Origin: Saturnia japonica
Taxonomy: Eukaryota; Arthropoda; Insecta; Lepidoptera; Saturniidae
NCBI GenBank assembly: GCA_033032175.1
Contig: CM065312.1
Span: 7,750,001-7,814,000, forward strand
Direction of reading: 5' to 3'
DNA: 64,000 nt
Shown here: piece by piece, positions 1 through 12,204 of the stretch
Layout: each line of letters opens with the position of its first letter
Position numbering within the stretch: the stretch's first letter is position 1
Translations under genes and position numbers: made by a program
The notes under the pieces: generated by a model
What the model was told of the DNA's origin: nothing
The model's input: only the letters and a program-made list of their open reading frames with translations
Database searches by the model: none

Positions 1-4
1 GTAA

Positions 5-680
5 TCTATACAATTAATGAATTTAAAGTATCTGTTTGTAATTTCAAAATAACAGCTTTTTACTAAATGTGTATGAAAGTATATACGATAGGTACTTATA
101 AAAAAAAAAAAACATTAACATAATTTTTAAAGTGAAACTTTTATTAGATCGTCTCAAAATTTTTGGTCTGTGTGTTGCATGTTGCGTGACGGTGACGTCA
201 GTTACTCATTTGTGAATTTTTAGTTAAATGTCTATAATGTGAAAAAAAGTTTCACTTTTACCGTGGTTTCATATTTTTCTGTCTTTCTGTTTGTTTCGGG
301 TAATCTCACTATATTTAGTAATTTGGACTATCACTGATAGATAGCTGATGATATAGAGCGTAACTTAGATTAATTTTAGAAACAGAATCATGGATCCGCG
401 TGAATAAATAAAAAACTGGTAATGGTGAATCAATTCGGGGGCTTTAATCGCTTATTCTGAGTAAACCATAATAGATGTAACAAATTACTTTACAACATAA
501 TTGTAGACATTAAAAAGACCTACAAAAAGTCAGCGAGAGTAAATGTCTATGTTATAAGGAACACCCAGGATAAGGATTTTTGCCTTTAAAATAACCGGGA
601 ACGGGGTAACAAGATTCAGGCGTGTGCCCGATCGATAGCATTCAGTAGTTCACGTGAGCGAAGCCGCGGGCACAGGTAGT
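5..680 (+). repeat. Helitron-like non-autonomous element, copy A1
   Basis: This is the first of six related copies in the window (others at 2320, 2925, 18773 on the minus strand, 40085 and 60745). It begins TCTATACAATTAAT, runs through a shared stretch containing a CTGTTTGTTTCGGGTAATC block and an AACTGGTAATGGTGAATCAA block, and ends at GCCGCGGGCACAGGTAGT. A 5' TC and a 3' CTAG before T are the usual Helitron termini. Here the 3' CTAG has changed to GTAG. No Rep/helicase coding sequence is present, so the copy would be non-autonomous. The Helitron assignment is inferred from the termini. Confidence 0.6.
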
Positions 681-2319
681 TACACATGATATTCATTAAA
701 AATTTATCGAATCTGATATTTTAGAATTAAATAAGTCATAAAACCATACTTTGATTAATTCTCAATAACGTGTTACACATATTTACTGTATATTACATAC
801 AAAAACCGTATGTGAACTGGGACACTCTAAAATATGAGTAGCTTTAACTTTATCCTTACACACATTATATAGCTACTTTTATTTAAAATTTGATATGTCA
901 ATTATAACTCTTAAATTCTTTGAGTAAAGTAAAGGAGTATAAAACACGATTCTAAACTAATAAATAAAAAAATATATCTAAATTCTACAGATGAAATTGA
1001 ATTATAAAAAAACAAATAATTTTACAGACGAATGTCACGTCAATTTCGAAAAACCCCTATTTAAAAGTTCAATAGGAGTATAAGGGAAAGTAATTAGACT
1101 TCTAAAACAGATCTTTGAATGGCTTATATAAAACAATTTATTAGTATTTATTATGAGTATTTCAGCATATTTCCTGGTAAACTAAATTATTCTTATATAC
1201 CTTATCAACTCCAATGGTATACAGCAATGAACATAGCAATAGCTACTAGGTATTTCGCAAGTCGGGCGGACACATGCGTTTATCGGCTGGCGGATCTAGA
1301 TCGCCGAGTAGACTTTTGTGGTGAAAGGTCAAATAAACCCGTCTAACGTTGCGTAACTAAGAGTCTGCTATGAAATTCATAAGGGTAATGTACTTAAATG
1401 AGAGATTTATGGATTGTTTATTCAGTCATTTCATATTTAAGTGACTGAATATATTTATTGCCTACTTATATGTTTCAATCATATATGCACATATATTTTA
1501 TTTATTACTAGCTGTATCCGGCCAGGTGTTGCACTATTCGTATGGTTTTTTTTTTTCGAAAAGTATAAAAAACTTACGCGTATTCGGATGCAAGGTTGCG
1601 TTGCATCAAAATATCAAAGGAATCGATGAAGAACTTTCGGATATTCTTAACAGATGAACATTTATATTTTTATTTCTAATATATAATTATTGTTAAACAT
1701 AAATTTCTACTATACTACATCCGATACTATATCCGATGAGAATGCTATATCCCTATTGAGATAAAGAGAAAAAATGGAGCAACACTTCCTTCAAATTATA
1801 TTTTTATATCAATGATATTATTCATTTAATTTATTTGCATTTTGAAGATTTTAAAGAAGAATTTATTGCAATGACTTTGAAGAGTTCCCTGGTGTAGCTG
1901 CGAAGTTGAAGGTCCAGTGCAAATGAAATTAAAATAGGACCACCCTTGAGGTCCAACAAATTATGGTATATCTCAATAATGTATAAGGTACGACATCTTC
2001 CACGAGTAAATTTTTCAATATCGTTCGATCTCAAATAAGAAATCTATTCAACACGTACATTCAACTCACTTGTCTTCACAAACGATGAGTCACTAAGTGC
2101 ATTAGATGTATTGCGAAGATGCGACCGTGTCCATCAAACGACGTGGGTCACTGACTTTGAGTTCAAGATCATCTTCATCCAGTTTCTGTTAACTTTGACA
2201 TCATTGCTATACATAACGCAAGTAAAAAATTATATTATAGACATGAGGTTCTATTGCGTATAACAAAACATTGCCTTGTATTTTTATTATCATTGTAAAT
2301 TTTATCACAATAATATCTA
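681..2319. other. Intergenic, no gene recognised
   Basis: AT-rich sequence with short open frames that show no recognisable motif. Around 1850-2000 is a degenerate stretch resembling 20440-20480 (shared AATGAAATTAAAA followed by GGACCA), so at least part is old repeat. Nothing supports a coding gene. Confidence 0.5.
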
Positions 2320-2818
2320 TCTATAAAATTAATAATATTGAAGTGTCCGTTTGTAATGTCAAAATAACAGCTGTTTACTAAATGCATATAAAAGTATATT
2401 CGATACTGAAAAACAAAACATCATTTTTTTTTAATTTTGTCGGTCTGTTTGTTTGTTCCGGGTAATCTCCAAAATGGTTGGACCGATTTTGAAGAGACTT
2501 TCACTGGCATATACCTGATGTTATAAGAAGTAATTTAGGATATTTTAAATTTAGAAAAAGAATTATGGTTTCGCGCAAATAAAAAAAGAACTGGTCATGG
2601 TGAATCAAATCGGGCTCACACTGAGTAAACCATAAGAGACATATAAAATTACCGTTTCACCCAATTTTAGATATTAAAAAGACCTACAAAAAAGTCAGCG
2701 AGTGCATATTATGTCTACCTTCGAAGGATCACTCACAATAAGCATATAACCGGAAGCGGGAGTAGTACGATTGACGGCATTCTGTAGTCCACGCGAACGA
2801 AATCGCGGGCGCAACTAG
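2320..2818 (+). repeat. Helitron-like element, copy A2
   Basis: Same family as copy A1. It starts TCTATAAAATTAATAATATTG and ends with GCGGGCGCAACTAG followed by T, so both expected Helitron-type termini (5' TC, 3' CTAG-T) are kept. Length is about 500 bp, near full length for the copies seen here. It holds no coding capacity. Confidence 0.65.
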
Positions 2819-2924
2819 TGCATACTAAAATAACAGTATGTATTGTACGATTTTTGTAGTAGAGATCTACTATCCATGTTGTACAGATTTACTCAATAAA
2901 AACGTAGTACATACTAGTATATAA

Positions 2925-3458
2925 TCAATACAATCAATAAAATTGAAGTGTCTGTTTGTAACGTCCAAATTCATATGAAAGTATATACGATACATATAAC
3001 AAAAAGCCCATTTTTTTCAATTTTTGTCTGTCTGTCTGTTTGTTCCGGGTAATCTCCGAAACTGTTGGATCGATTTTGAGGGCACTTCCACTGATAGATA
3101 GCTGATGGTATAGGGAGTAGCTTAGGCTACTTTTATTTTAGAAAAAGAATTAAGGTTCCGAACAAATAAAAAAAACTGGTCATGGTGAATCAATTCGAAA
3201 GCTTAAATGGCTTATGCTGAGTAAAATATAAAAGATATAACAAGTTAATGTACTACATAATTATAGGCATTTAAAATACCTACAAAAAAGTCTGGGAGAG
3301 TATATACTATATCTATATATATCTATAGTATATATAGATCTATCTTCTAAGAAACACCCACAATAAGCATTTTTGTCTTTAAAATAGCCGGGAGCGGGGA
3401 AGAAAGATTCGCGCGGGCATTGTGTAGTCCACGTGAGCGAAGCCACGGGCACAACTAG
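2925..3458 (+). repeat. Helitron-like element, copy A3
   Basis: A third copy of the family, about 105 bp after copy A2 in the same orientation. It ends ACGGGCACAACTAG before T. A TATA-rich inverted repeat near 3300-3340 replaces the sequence found there in other copies. The close tandem placement may reflect insertion preference or local duplication. Confidence 0.65.
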
Positions 3459-3659
3459 TACTTTAATGATAGCAATTAGGTATTCAATTAATAGAGTTGC
3501 TTTGGTGTCTTCCTTATGTGATAGAGATGTAACTATTTAGTTGTTGTAACAAATTAATTGCTTTTTTCTTTTGTATTTAAAATCTTTTTTAGTTTGAAAC
3601 TGGGCCACTACGGATGACCATTTTAAATATCCTTTGTAGAAACGTTTATAATACGAACT

Positions 3660-3925
3660 AAAAAGATCGTGTCGATCGACGTGAGTTCGAATCCCTGAAT
3701 GAGGCGAAGCTTTCCGTGAAGGAAACCATCATGTAGCATGGTAAGCTATTTTTTATTATCCACCCTCAAGTTAAAAATCTGTTGCCAAGCACTAATAGGT
3801 GTGTTTCAGCAGCTGCACTTGAGACCCAGTCTTCCACCAGGCTTAGCGTGTTACCATCTTGAGCCACGTCGTCAGTTAACATCAGGTGATATTGAGGCCA
3901 TAGCGCTAAACCTATAAACGATATC
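3660..3925 (+). repeat. tRNA-derived SINE, copy S1 (5' part missing)
   Basis: The copy begins within the tRNA-like head at GATCGACGTGAGTTCGAATC, a B-box-like promoter element, and continues through a body shared with copies at 28146, 37018 and 53040. Shared body blocks include GCCAAGCACTAATAGGTGTG and a stretch ending near CGCTAAACCTATAAACG. The A-box end is absent. The head is degenerate, so this is a SINE and not a functional tRNA gene. Confidence 0.65.
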
Positions 3926-4135
3926 TTTGCCGTACTGTCAAACTGTGGAACCGTCGTCCAGTCAGTGTGTTTTCTCCTTCTCTTGACATCGGGTACTGTA
4001 TGCGTAAAGTAGAGATATTTATGCAAGTTGCGACCGCCGATGGATTATGATCTGTCAGTGGTCGCCGTTGATTTTGGACTGTATTATACTTACTCTCAGG
4101 GACAGTACCGCTACTTTGTCTTTCAACTATAAAAC
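3926..4135 (+). repeat. 3' end of a Jockey-like LINE family
   Basis: The sequence TTGCCGTACTGTCAAACTGT and the following bases match the terminal coding and 3' region of the LINE whose reverse-transcriptase remnant lies at 21060-22060. Related tails occur at 27690, 31920 and, inverted, 35222. The piece is strongly 5'-truncated and does not code for a complete domain. Confidence 0.55.
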
Positions 4136-4477
4136 ACCACTTTTGAAACAAACTGTTTAGTTACAGATATTTCCTTGGTGTGCAAAACTTGGCTCATATA
4201 TCATCATGGTCTTTCTATATTTCTAGCTTCAATCACTTGATTATAAACAGATCTGACCAAATTATACCAACATATAGTAATTAGGTACGGATTAATTTCA
4301 TAAACCAATATAAAGTATGTAATTTTAATATTGTTATTGACTCCTGTTCACTTCCTCCTCATGTACCTACTGTGCGGAGATAATTTATTTATTTAATACA
4401 TCGATTTTGAGTTTATTTAGACCATTATTTATTCACTGAATCTTCACACCAGCTACCTAAGGAAATGTACAACAACT

Positions 4478-4645
4478 ATATTCGGAGATTTCTCTCCACT
4501 TGGGACAGTCCGACTGGTGGAATTCCTCAACCCTAAAGAAGATCGCAGCCAAATAACATTGTGCTGTGTAGTAGTATGGTTTCCAGGGCTCCTTGGGGGA
4601 TGGGTTCAATGTCGGCAATGCGCTAGTGATACCTACAGTAATACA
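4478..4645 (+). repeat. Interspersed repeat, pair of 59160-59400
   Basis: A block containing CTAAAGAAGATCGCAGCCAAA and CAATGCGCTAGTGAT recurs inverted at 59160-59400, inside the first intron of the prominin-like gene. It resembles the 3' region of a LINE or SINE common in moth genomes. The element type cannot be settled from two diverged copies. Confidence 0.5.
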
Positions 4646-6245
4646 ATAAATAAATGCTTGTTTGTCGCCTTACTTGCTTATATTTAAAAAAAACATTACA
4701 TTTGACGAAGAAATGACTTAGCTTACAGTTTATTTCTCTAGAGTATTATATTTAGGTATGAAGATATAAATAATATACATAATTAACTCGCAAACTTCTT
4801 TAATACACAGTAAGATTATCATAACAATGTTTATGCAAACTTAAATTATGAGCTCATAATTAGCTACAATAAAAAACTATGTCAAGGTGAGATCATTTTT
4901 GTCTGAATGACAGGCAGGTAACAGTGAATTCTTGAACTTTAGTTATTTTAACATTTTCCAAGTTAACATTAATTTTAAGGATGTAAATATAGTTTAAAGT
5001 TTTTTGAACTTTTAATAAAAATGTTTTTGGGTTATGTTGTATTACATTATATCACTCTCGAGGACAGTTGATATTGTGTTTTTAAGTAAAATTAACGTAG
5101 TGAACTTAACATTGCAGATAAAATCGTAATCTCTAGGTCTAGTTGCTAATTGTCAACTGTTCCTAGAATTTACCGATTGCATCAAAATCAAAGCTTGTCT
5201 TTGTTTGTTAAAATACTAGAGCTGTGCCTTGTAAAACAGCAAAAAAAATATGGAAATCTATCCCGTAGTTTTTGTGTGATTCACGCGCAACGGCAAACCT
5301 CAATCATTTCATTTATACATAGAAAGTTTCGAAGAACAAGCTATTTTTGTGTATTAACCTATTGAGAATTCCAATCATTTAGTTAAAATCGAAATTATCA
5401 TTTCAAAAATGTAATCCATAATGGATTATGTAGAAGGACATATTAATTAAATATACTTTTTATGAAACTTAGTAATAAATATATTTAGGTTAAAATGAAA
5501 AAAAAAAAAACTATCAAAATTATATCAGAGCAAATAATATGCTCTTTCAGAATATTTAAAGGCTAAATGATAACTATATCAAGCACAACGTTTTTGCCAT
5601 TTTAAACGGTTGTGAAATTCCAAATAATGTGTGTTATAATTTACACGTCCGTAGCTACGAGTTCTAAAAGCAATTAATTTTATGATACTTAGTATATCAC
5701 TTCATATTTGTTCACAACACTAATTAGACCCAACCCACGAAATAACAAAAATGAAAAGATTGTAATAATTGGTAATGTTTTTTATATTCGCAAACTTGAA
5801 GGTTTCGAAAATCTGAATGTACCTACCAACTCGTATTTAAAAATATATAAAAAATGCACGTAAAATACAATACGACTGTTTTTTGTAACTAGACTGTAAT
5901 TTTGATATCACTTGCTAAACAATATTGATCAAATGTAAATTATTTTCTTGAACTTTAATGTAGATTATAAAGATTATATAATGAATCTTATACCTAATAG
6001 GTATATTAAAATTTTGTGTGCGACTGTTAGTAATGGTGAACTTCTGAACGACTTGACTAATTCAACTGATCATATTCACATAGAAAATATTTTGTTTTGA
6101 TCAAGACGATGACTCTTAGCTATAATAGAGTCTGATAGGTGGCGTTGTAGTCGAGACATTAATTACCGGAAAGGGCACAATAACGTCTTCCGAGCGAGCT
6201 AATAAGAAATTTTAACGTGCTACAAATACACTAGTTTAGTAACAA
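4646..6245. other. Intergenic, no gene recognised
   Basis: AT-rich sequence without a convincing open frame or splice-linked coding blocks. A short segment at about 6130-6200 (GGTGGCGTTGTAGTCGAGAC) is similar to 50745-50800, marking another low-copy repeat. No RNA gene was recognised. Confidence 0.5.
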
Positions 6246-7740
6246 TATCTGGGTGACCGAGATTTGCTCGGTATCTAAAAAAAACCATTTAGGTAAATTT
6301 GAAATGTAAAACATTATCTAAATACAAAATTTCATCCTAATCGTTAGAGCCGTTTCCGAGAAACCAAATAAATACGAGAATTGCTCACTTAATTAGATAA
6401 TTTAAACATGTATAGATATACATAGATTATGACACTGTTTTAATAATATAAAACTACTAAGCAAGTACCTACTAGTTGAATTCAAAAGTAGGTCAACGAA
6501 CAAGAGATACTTGTCTCGGCATCCCACATATGTAATCTTATTATGTAAAGTAGCTTACAATGCTTAATGTCATTACAGTGTAAGATATTCATTGCTTTTG
6601 TAATATGTATATACTCTAGCGCTCTTTCCGCGGCCTCGTCCGCTTTATAATTGAGTTAGTTCTACGTCGAAAAAACAGAAACACGTGTTTTTTGATTTCT
6701 AAGTGAATTGCTAAATACCAATTTTCATAGATCTATCATCAAAAATGATGGGTTTTCATACAAACTTCCGTCACCTCTTTTACCACATTAGGGGTTGAAT
6801 TTAAAAAATCATTCTTAGAGTTCATGTATAGTGTAAAAGAAATCCACAAGCAAATTTTCACCGTCCTAGCTCCAATAGTTTGGGGCTGTGCGTTGCTATG
6901 GCTTTCAGTAAGACACTTATCCTTTTGTTTATATAGATAAACAAATAAACATCTGAGTGACTGGACTGAGCTCTGCTCGTTGTTTTGCAAATAAAAAAAA
7001 ACCTATTTGGATACACTAGGAAAGTAATACAATATCTAAAACTAAATTTCAACCAAATCGAACCAATTACATGTATCTTTAAGTATGTATGTACAAGAAT
7101 TGCTCCCTTAATAGTATTAGAGAAATCGGATATTTTTATTTCTTAGGATTTAATAATCCGAATTAAATTAGGTACATCTAAATCTGACAGATCTATCAAC
7201 ACAGAGCTCAAACCACAGAACGGACTAAAGGTCTGTAACGGGGTTACAAAATATGTAGGGATAAATCCATATAATAATTTTATATTTCTAACTTGACGCG
7301 AGCGAAGCCGCGGGTTAAGGTAGTTGAAAAAATAATCTAAAGTAGTAAAAACAAAATCCACAATAAACTCAAATCCAAAAATGTTTACCAAAAAATACAA
7401 GTAAAAATTAAATTGCTATAATGAAATTAATTGGTAATAAGTTCATAAATCAAAAAATATAAATAAAGTAGGTAGTAACTATAACAGTTGTGTCAAATCG
7501 GTTTATACAATACTAGCTAAACCTGGCCACGCTTCGCTGTGGCTCAGTCTAATAATTCCTAAATACCATTTTTATAGATCTAATTTCAAAAATGACGGAT
7601 TTTGTACAATTTCCTTAGGGGTTGAATTTCCAAAAAATCATTCCTTAGTGCTCATCTACTCCAGTAGTTTAGGCTATGCGTTGATATATCAGTCAGTCAG
7701 TTATCCTTTTATATAAATATATTTGGATATATTTATTTAC
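6246..7740 (+). repeat. Degenerate repeat family C copies (mosaic)
   Basis: Pieces at about 6246-6385, 6720-7100 and 7500-7740 resemble parts of the fuller copy at 34112-34640. Shared features are CTGGGTGACCGAGATTTGCT, a TAGGGGTTGAATTT block and GGGGCTGTGCGTTG. A fragment ending in GCGAGCGAAGCCGCGGGTTA at about 7300-7318 is a Helitron-like end. The remaining short open frames are chance frames in this repeat mosaic. Confidence 0.5.
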
Positions 7741-8214
7741 CTAAGATAAAAAAAAATGTAAGCTTATATTTAAACGCTTGAAACATATCCTCGCTGGACC
7801 TATACGTAAAAATTGATAGAATAAGTTAGTTAATAGTCACAACGTTTTGTTAATAACCGACGATCGGTAGGTAATTGATAAAGTGTGTAATGCATAGTTT
7901 TTATGATAAGTAGCGACATTTTTCTATAAATTAAAATTATTGCTCAGGGACATTTTATTTATAATAATCTTGTTGCAAAATATCGCTGGATGTAATGATG
8001 TATGCGTCACCAACCGATTAACATTTCGCTTGGCCTTATGATTACAAAAATAACTTGCGACATGCACTCGCTTAGATTAGAATCTGATTTTATTGTTAGG
8101 ACAACATTTAAATGAATATAGCTCTATGGTAACGTTGGATTCTACTGGCTTATTTAAATGCTTAATGTAATGAAATCATTTTTCATTGCCGCTAACTATG
8201 GGCCTCATAAGAAA

Positions 8215-8420
8215 CCTCAAGGTGACTGAAAGGGGGGCAGTGAGTGGGGCACATTTCTCATAGGATGAATAACCGATGGGGTCGAAGAGTTCTCGAACGA
8301 TAGTCACATACCGGAAGACGCAGGGTGGGTAGACCCGCCACTAGGTAAAAAGCGCAGGACCGCTCATTGTGGCGATTATTGGAAGAAGCCTATCTCCAGC
8401 AGTGGAAGTCTTTCAACTGA
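8215..8420 (+). repeat. RTE-type LINE, C-terminal coding and 3' end fragment
   Basis: Translating about 8310-8410 gives GRRRVGRPATR, then an AQDRSLWR block and EEAYLQQWKSF before a stop and a GAT-rich end. This is the usual tail of lepidopteran RTE reverse transcriptases (DRSLWRxxxEAYxQQW). The fragment holds no RT catalytic motifs. Similar tails lie at 61600-61800 and in the larger RTE copy at 44770-48063. Confidence 0.6.
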
Positions 8421-9366
8421 GACGATGATGATTATGAATGAATATTTGTGTATTTTTAACTATAATTTTGTTAACTTTGTTACAAAATAAACTTTAACTT
8501 TTTAAAATACAGTCAAAAGCAATGGTAATCACCGAGGGTTTCGTAGTCCATTGCTGTTTGCCGCTGTTATGCTGGCTTGCAAGCCATTCAGCAGCTGGAT
8601 AAACACTGGCAGATCTCGAAACGTGACAAACCAAAGAGAGCCACTATGATTGGCTTAATACTATATGCGTGGGACGCAATCGGTTACATTTCCCTACCAC
8701 TCCGCTTGATTATACTGGATATTCACCAGCTGGGCCCTGATCGAGATTCTGTCGGATAAAACTCTCTTATCCTAATACCCAGAAACATAGGACAATGATT
8801 AGAATTTGAAACCTTTAATTTCGAGTTTTCTGTGAGACTACATTATAAGTATTTTTGATAGATTTTTAATTTGGTTACCACTCAGCTAACTAGTCTTTGG
8901 CCAATGCGAGCTCCAAAAAGTACAAGTTTTCCAGCCATCGCTAAGAATGTTGAAGTATGATTGGCCAACGGTTCTTTTCAAAGTATTACATAAAGTCTAC
9001 ACCAACGAAATGTAATCGCTTTCAATGACAAGAAGTATTGCCATTATATTTTAAATATAGTCGAGGTAATAGAATTTGTAAAACAAGGACAAGGTTATAA
9101 AGGTAATAAATCACAAGGTCATGATAATATAGTTATAAAACATTGAAATAAATAAGCAGGTATTATATAAATAGTTGATGATTAATATTCATTTCCTTGT
9201 TATTTGTAAATAACGAACATAATATATATCGTAAAAACAAAGCCGAATTCACAGCATGATGGAAAGTATGAATTGAAATGATAATGATGTTACGGTTTAC
9301 CCTCAATGCAACTCTCGGCGAATGTAAGAAGTAGATTAGGGTTGTTAGCCCAGGAACCGATGTAAA
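8421..9366. other. Intergenic, no gene recognised
   Basis: There is an open frame at 8577-8759, but it shows no family motif and no flanking splice-linked blocks. Nothing else here could be assigned. Confidence 0.45.
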
Positions 9367-9369
9367 GTA

Positions 9370-12200
9370 GGGGGGAGGGGGGTAAGACGGGGTGGCGGGC
9401 AAGACGGGGTACCCGTCTTATATCGGGAACCATTTGACCAATCAGGATCGTTTCTGCGCGTGACGCAGCGCCGCCATAATAGCTTTTAATCGGCGCAGTG
9501 ACAGAGCGACGTCGCCACTTTTTTTGTTTGTTATGTGGAAAAATAGTAATTTGGCGATTTTCTTATCGTTTTTCCACTTTGGTTGCACCGTGATTCTTCT
9601 ATAAATAACAGCATTTCGGAGTATAAATAAAGTTATTCACATGGGTCAAGGATTAATCATGCAGGTAAGCACGTGTTTATTTGTGTGCGAGAGTGGTGCG
9701 AATGGTTTTTATAGGTTAATTTGTTAATTTATTTGGACATGACTAAAATAGTTCTAATGTTTATTTTGCTATATCAGTAAAATACTAATCATTTGAAATT
9801 TAGGTATCTACTATTGGTGTTTTTTTATCATTGCAGAATGGTGAAAAATTATAAAAGAACAACAAATAGAGGAGATTGGTCAGAAGAGGCCATGAGAAAT
9901 GCGGTGGACTCTGTGGTACAAGGCAAAATGGGTTACTATCTAGCAGCAAAGACCTTTGGTGTCCCCCAAACCACTTTGGAAAGAAAAGTGAAGATGCTTC
10001 GTGAAAGCTCTAAGGAAAATGCTTCAGCTACAATGAAAATGAAGGTTCAGTTAGGCCCTAAAGAAACAGTTTTTTCTTATGACAAAGAGAAAGAGTTATG
10101 CAATTATATATTAGATATGGAGAGCAGGCTTTACGGGCTAACTACTAAAGATCTTAGAGGCTTAGTCTACAGGCTAGCAATTAAAAATAATAAACCACAT
10201 CCATTTCATGGTTTAAAAAAAGAAGCTGGTAAAGACTAGGTACAAGGTTTTTTAAAGAGGAATCCATAATTATCTATAAGACAACCTGAAAGCACCTCAG
10301 TTGCGCGTGCTGCCGGATTCAACAAAGAGGTGTTTAATATTCTTGCCTTTCTCTTTGTCCCCCCCCCCCCCACCACCCTGTGGTATGTACGACACTTCAC
10401 TTCGTTGTTGGCATTGCGCGAGGCAACGAACGTCCAACCGACATAAGTCATTCATTTATATTAATTAAAATACATTGTTAGTTACTTAAAGTGTTTAGAG
10501 AACTTGGTGTTGTGTACCAGTGGAGGAAGAGCGAGACAACAGGGAGCGCAGCCCAGGGTGAGTCCCATCTTTTCCGTCCTTTTCCAATGCTGCTTTGCAC
10601 ATGGTAGGTAGGTAATTAAAAAATAATAATTTCAACAATAAAAAAGAACTAGCGTCTTCAAGGTGGTTGATAAGTTTTTCACTATCTTAGGAAATGTTTA
10701 TGATGAACATCAATTGACACCTGACAGAATCTATAACTGTGACGAAACAGGAATTTCCGTTGTGCCCAAGACGAAGTCAAAAGTAATAGCAAAAAAAGGT
10801 CGAAAGCAAGTTGGGGCCATAACTTCTGCAGAAAGAGGTACAACCATCACAGTCGAAATATGTTTCAGTGCCAGTGGCCAATATATGCCTATATATATCC
10901 CATGATGGTATTTCCTAGAAACAGGATGGATCCGTAGCTAATGCTAAATGCTGCACCTGGAGCTTGGGGAGTTTGCAGTGATTCTGGCTGGATGACAGCA
11001 GAGTTATTTCTGGAATGGTTTAAAAACTTTATCGAGATTAGTGGAGCCACAGTCGAACGACCTGTTCTGTTACTGTTGGATGGTCATAGTACCCACACTC
11101 AAAATATTGATCTCATAAATGAAGCTCGATCCCACGGAGTTATCATTTTATGTTTCCCCCCACATACAACTCACCACCTTCAGGTCGCTGATGTTTCTTA
11201 CATGAGACCGTTGAGCACATATTATAATCAACAAATAACAGCTAGGCTTCGCAGCAATCCAAGAATGGTCGTCACAGTTCGGCAAATTGCTGAAATTTTT
11301 GGGAAAGCGTTTTTGGCCATATGATTCACCAGTTTTCTCAGAAAGTGACTTTGCTGCTTCGTTGATGACGAATATTCCGCAGATCGAGAAAGAGCCTTCT
11401 ACTGAAGTTACAGCTGCAACTATAACAACTGCAACTCCAACATCTAATAACGGATTAGCAGCTGCAGCAGCACAATTGCTTAATTCCCAGATTTTAACTC
11501 CAACTGTTACAGGAGCACAGCCAAATATTGAAACAGAACCAAACTGTCATGAAGTCATTCTTCTTGTGACCTCCACTACAACAATATCATCCCCTAAGCC
11601 TGGTTGCTCCAGTTGGTTTGATGACACTGAAATAAACAAGACACGAAGTACTCCACGAAAATCAACATTTTCCGTAACGAGTCCCCAGCAAATAATGCCC
11701 TTTCCAGTAACACGCAAAGTTTCTCGCGTTTTTATAAAACGAGGAAAAACCGCAATTATAACTCCATCGCCATATAAAAATGAATTGGAAGAGAATATTA
11801 AAAAAAAGAAGTTTGCAGAAGAAAAAAGCAAAAGAAAAGAGTATTAAGAGAACTAACGAAAACTGAAAAAAAATCTGTGACTAATATAAAAAAAGTGGCC
11901 AAAAAGAAAAAAGGATCTAAATATGTCCCATCAATAGAGAGCAATGATAGTGAAGTAGAAAATACACCATGTTTGTATTGTAATGGTTGTTATTTGGAGT
12001 CAAATGAAGCAAATGAGGCTGCCTGTTCTGCATGCGGCAAATGGGCTCACTGTAGCTGTGCTGGTATAGATGATGAAGATGAAGATGCAACGTTTACTTG
12101 CGAATTTTGTCAGCAAAAATAAATTGCAGTTTTTTAAACCCCATCTTGCCCCTCAGGGTATCCCATTTTACCCGACGGAGGGGCATGACGGGGAGATCTG
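9370..12200 (+). mobile_element. pogo/Tigger-like DNA transposon, decayed
   Basis: The element is bounded by G-rich imperfect inverted repeats. The left end contains GGGTAAGACGGGG and GGGCAAGACGGGGTA (9381-9411). The right end contains their complement, with CCCCATCTTGCCCCT and CCCATTTTACCC (12139-12172). Between them lies a pogo-type transposase remnant on the plus strand. The outermost bases and a TA duplication could not be fixed. The GC-rich leader at 9440-9530 stands out from the AT-rich flanks. A likely 5' UTR intron (9665-9836, CAG then GTAAGC, ending TTGCAG) precedes the start codon. Confidence 0.75.
9838..12122 (+). pseudogene. pogo/Tigger-type transposase with C-terminal zinc finger
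   Basis: The N-terminus carries a pipsqueak-type helix-turn-helix (RGDWSEEAMRNAVDSVVQGK and onward). A DDE core follows, with NCDETG near 10735, LLLDGHSTH near 11078 and ADVSYMRPL near 11190 as the three acidic positions. The C-terminus (about 11980-12120) is a Cys-rich finger with CLYCNGC, CSACGKWAHCSC and CEFCQQK, resembling PHD-type fingers on some insect Tigger/jerky-like proteins. Damage includes stops at 10237 (TAG) and 10267 (TAA), a frameshift near 10900 followed by a stop at 10935, a break near 11290-11325 that seems to lose about ten residues, and a one-base shift near 11845. A 332-bp interruption (10331-10662) is either an intron or an insertion. It cannot make a full protein. Confidence 0.8.
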
Positions 12201-12204
12201 ACCT

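Noticed and set aside
8577..8759. A 60-residue plus-strand frame as a gene
   Set aside because: No recognisable motif, no upstream or downstream in-phase exon, and repeat debris around it.
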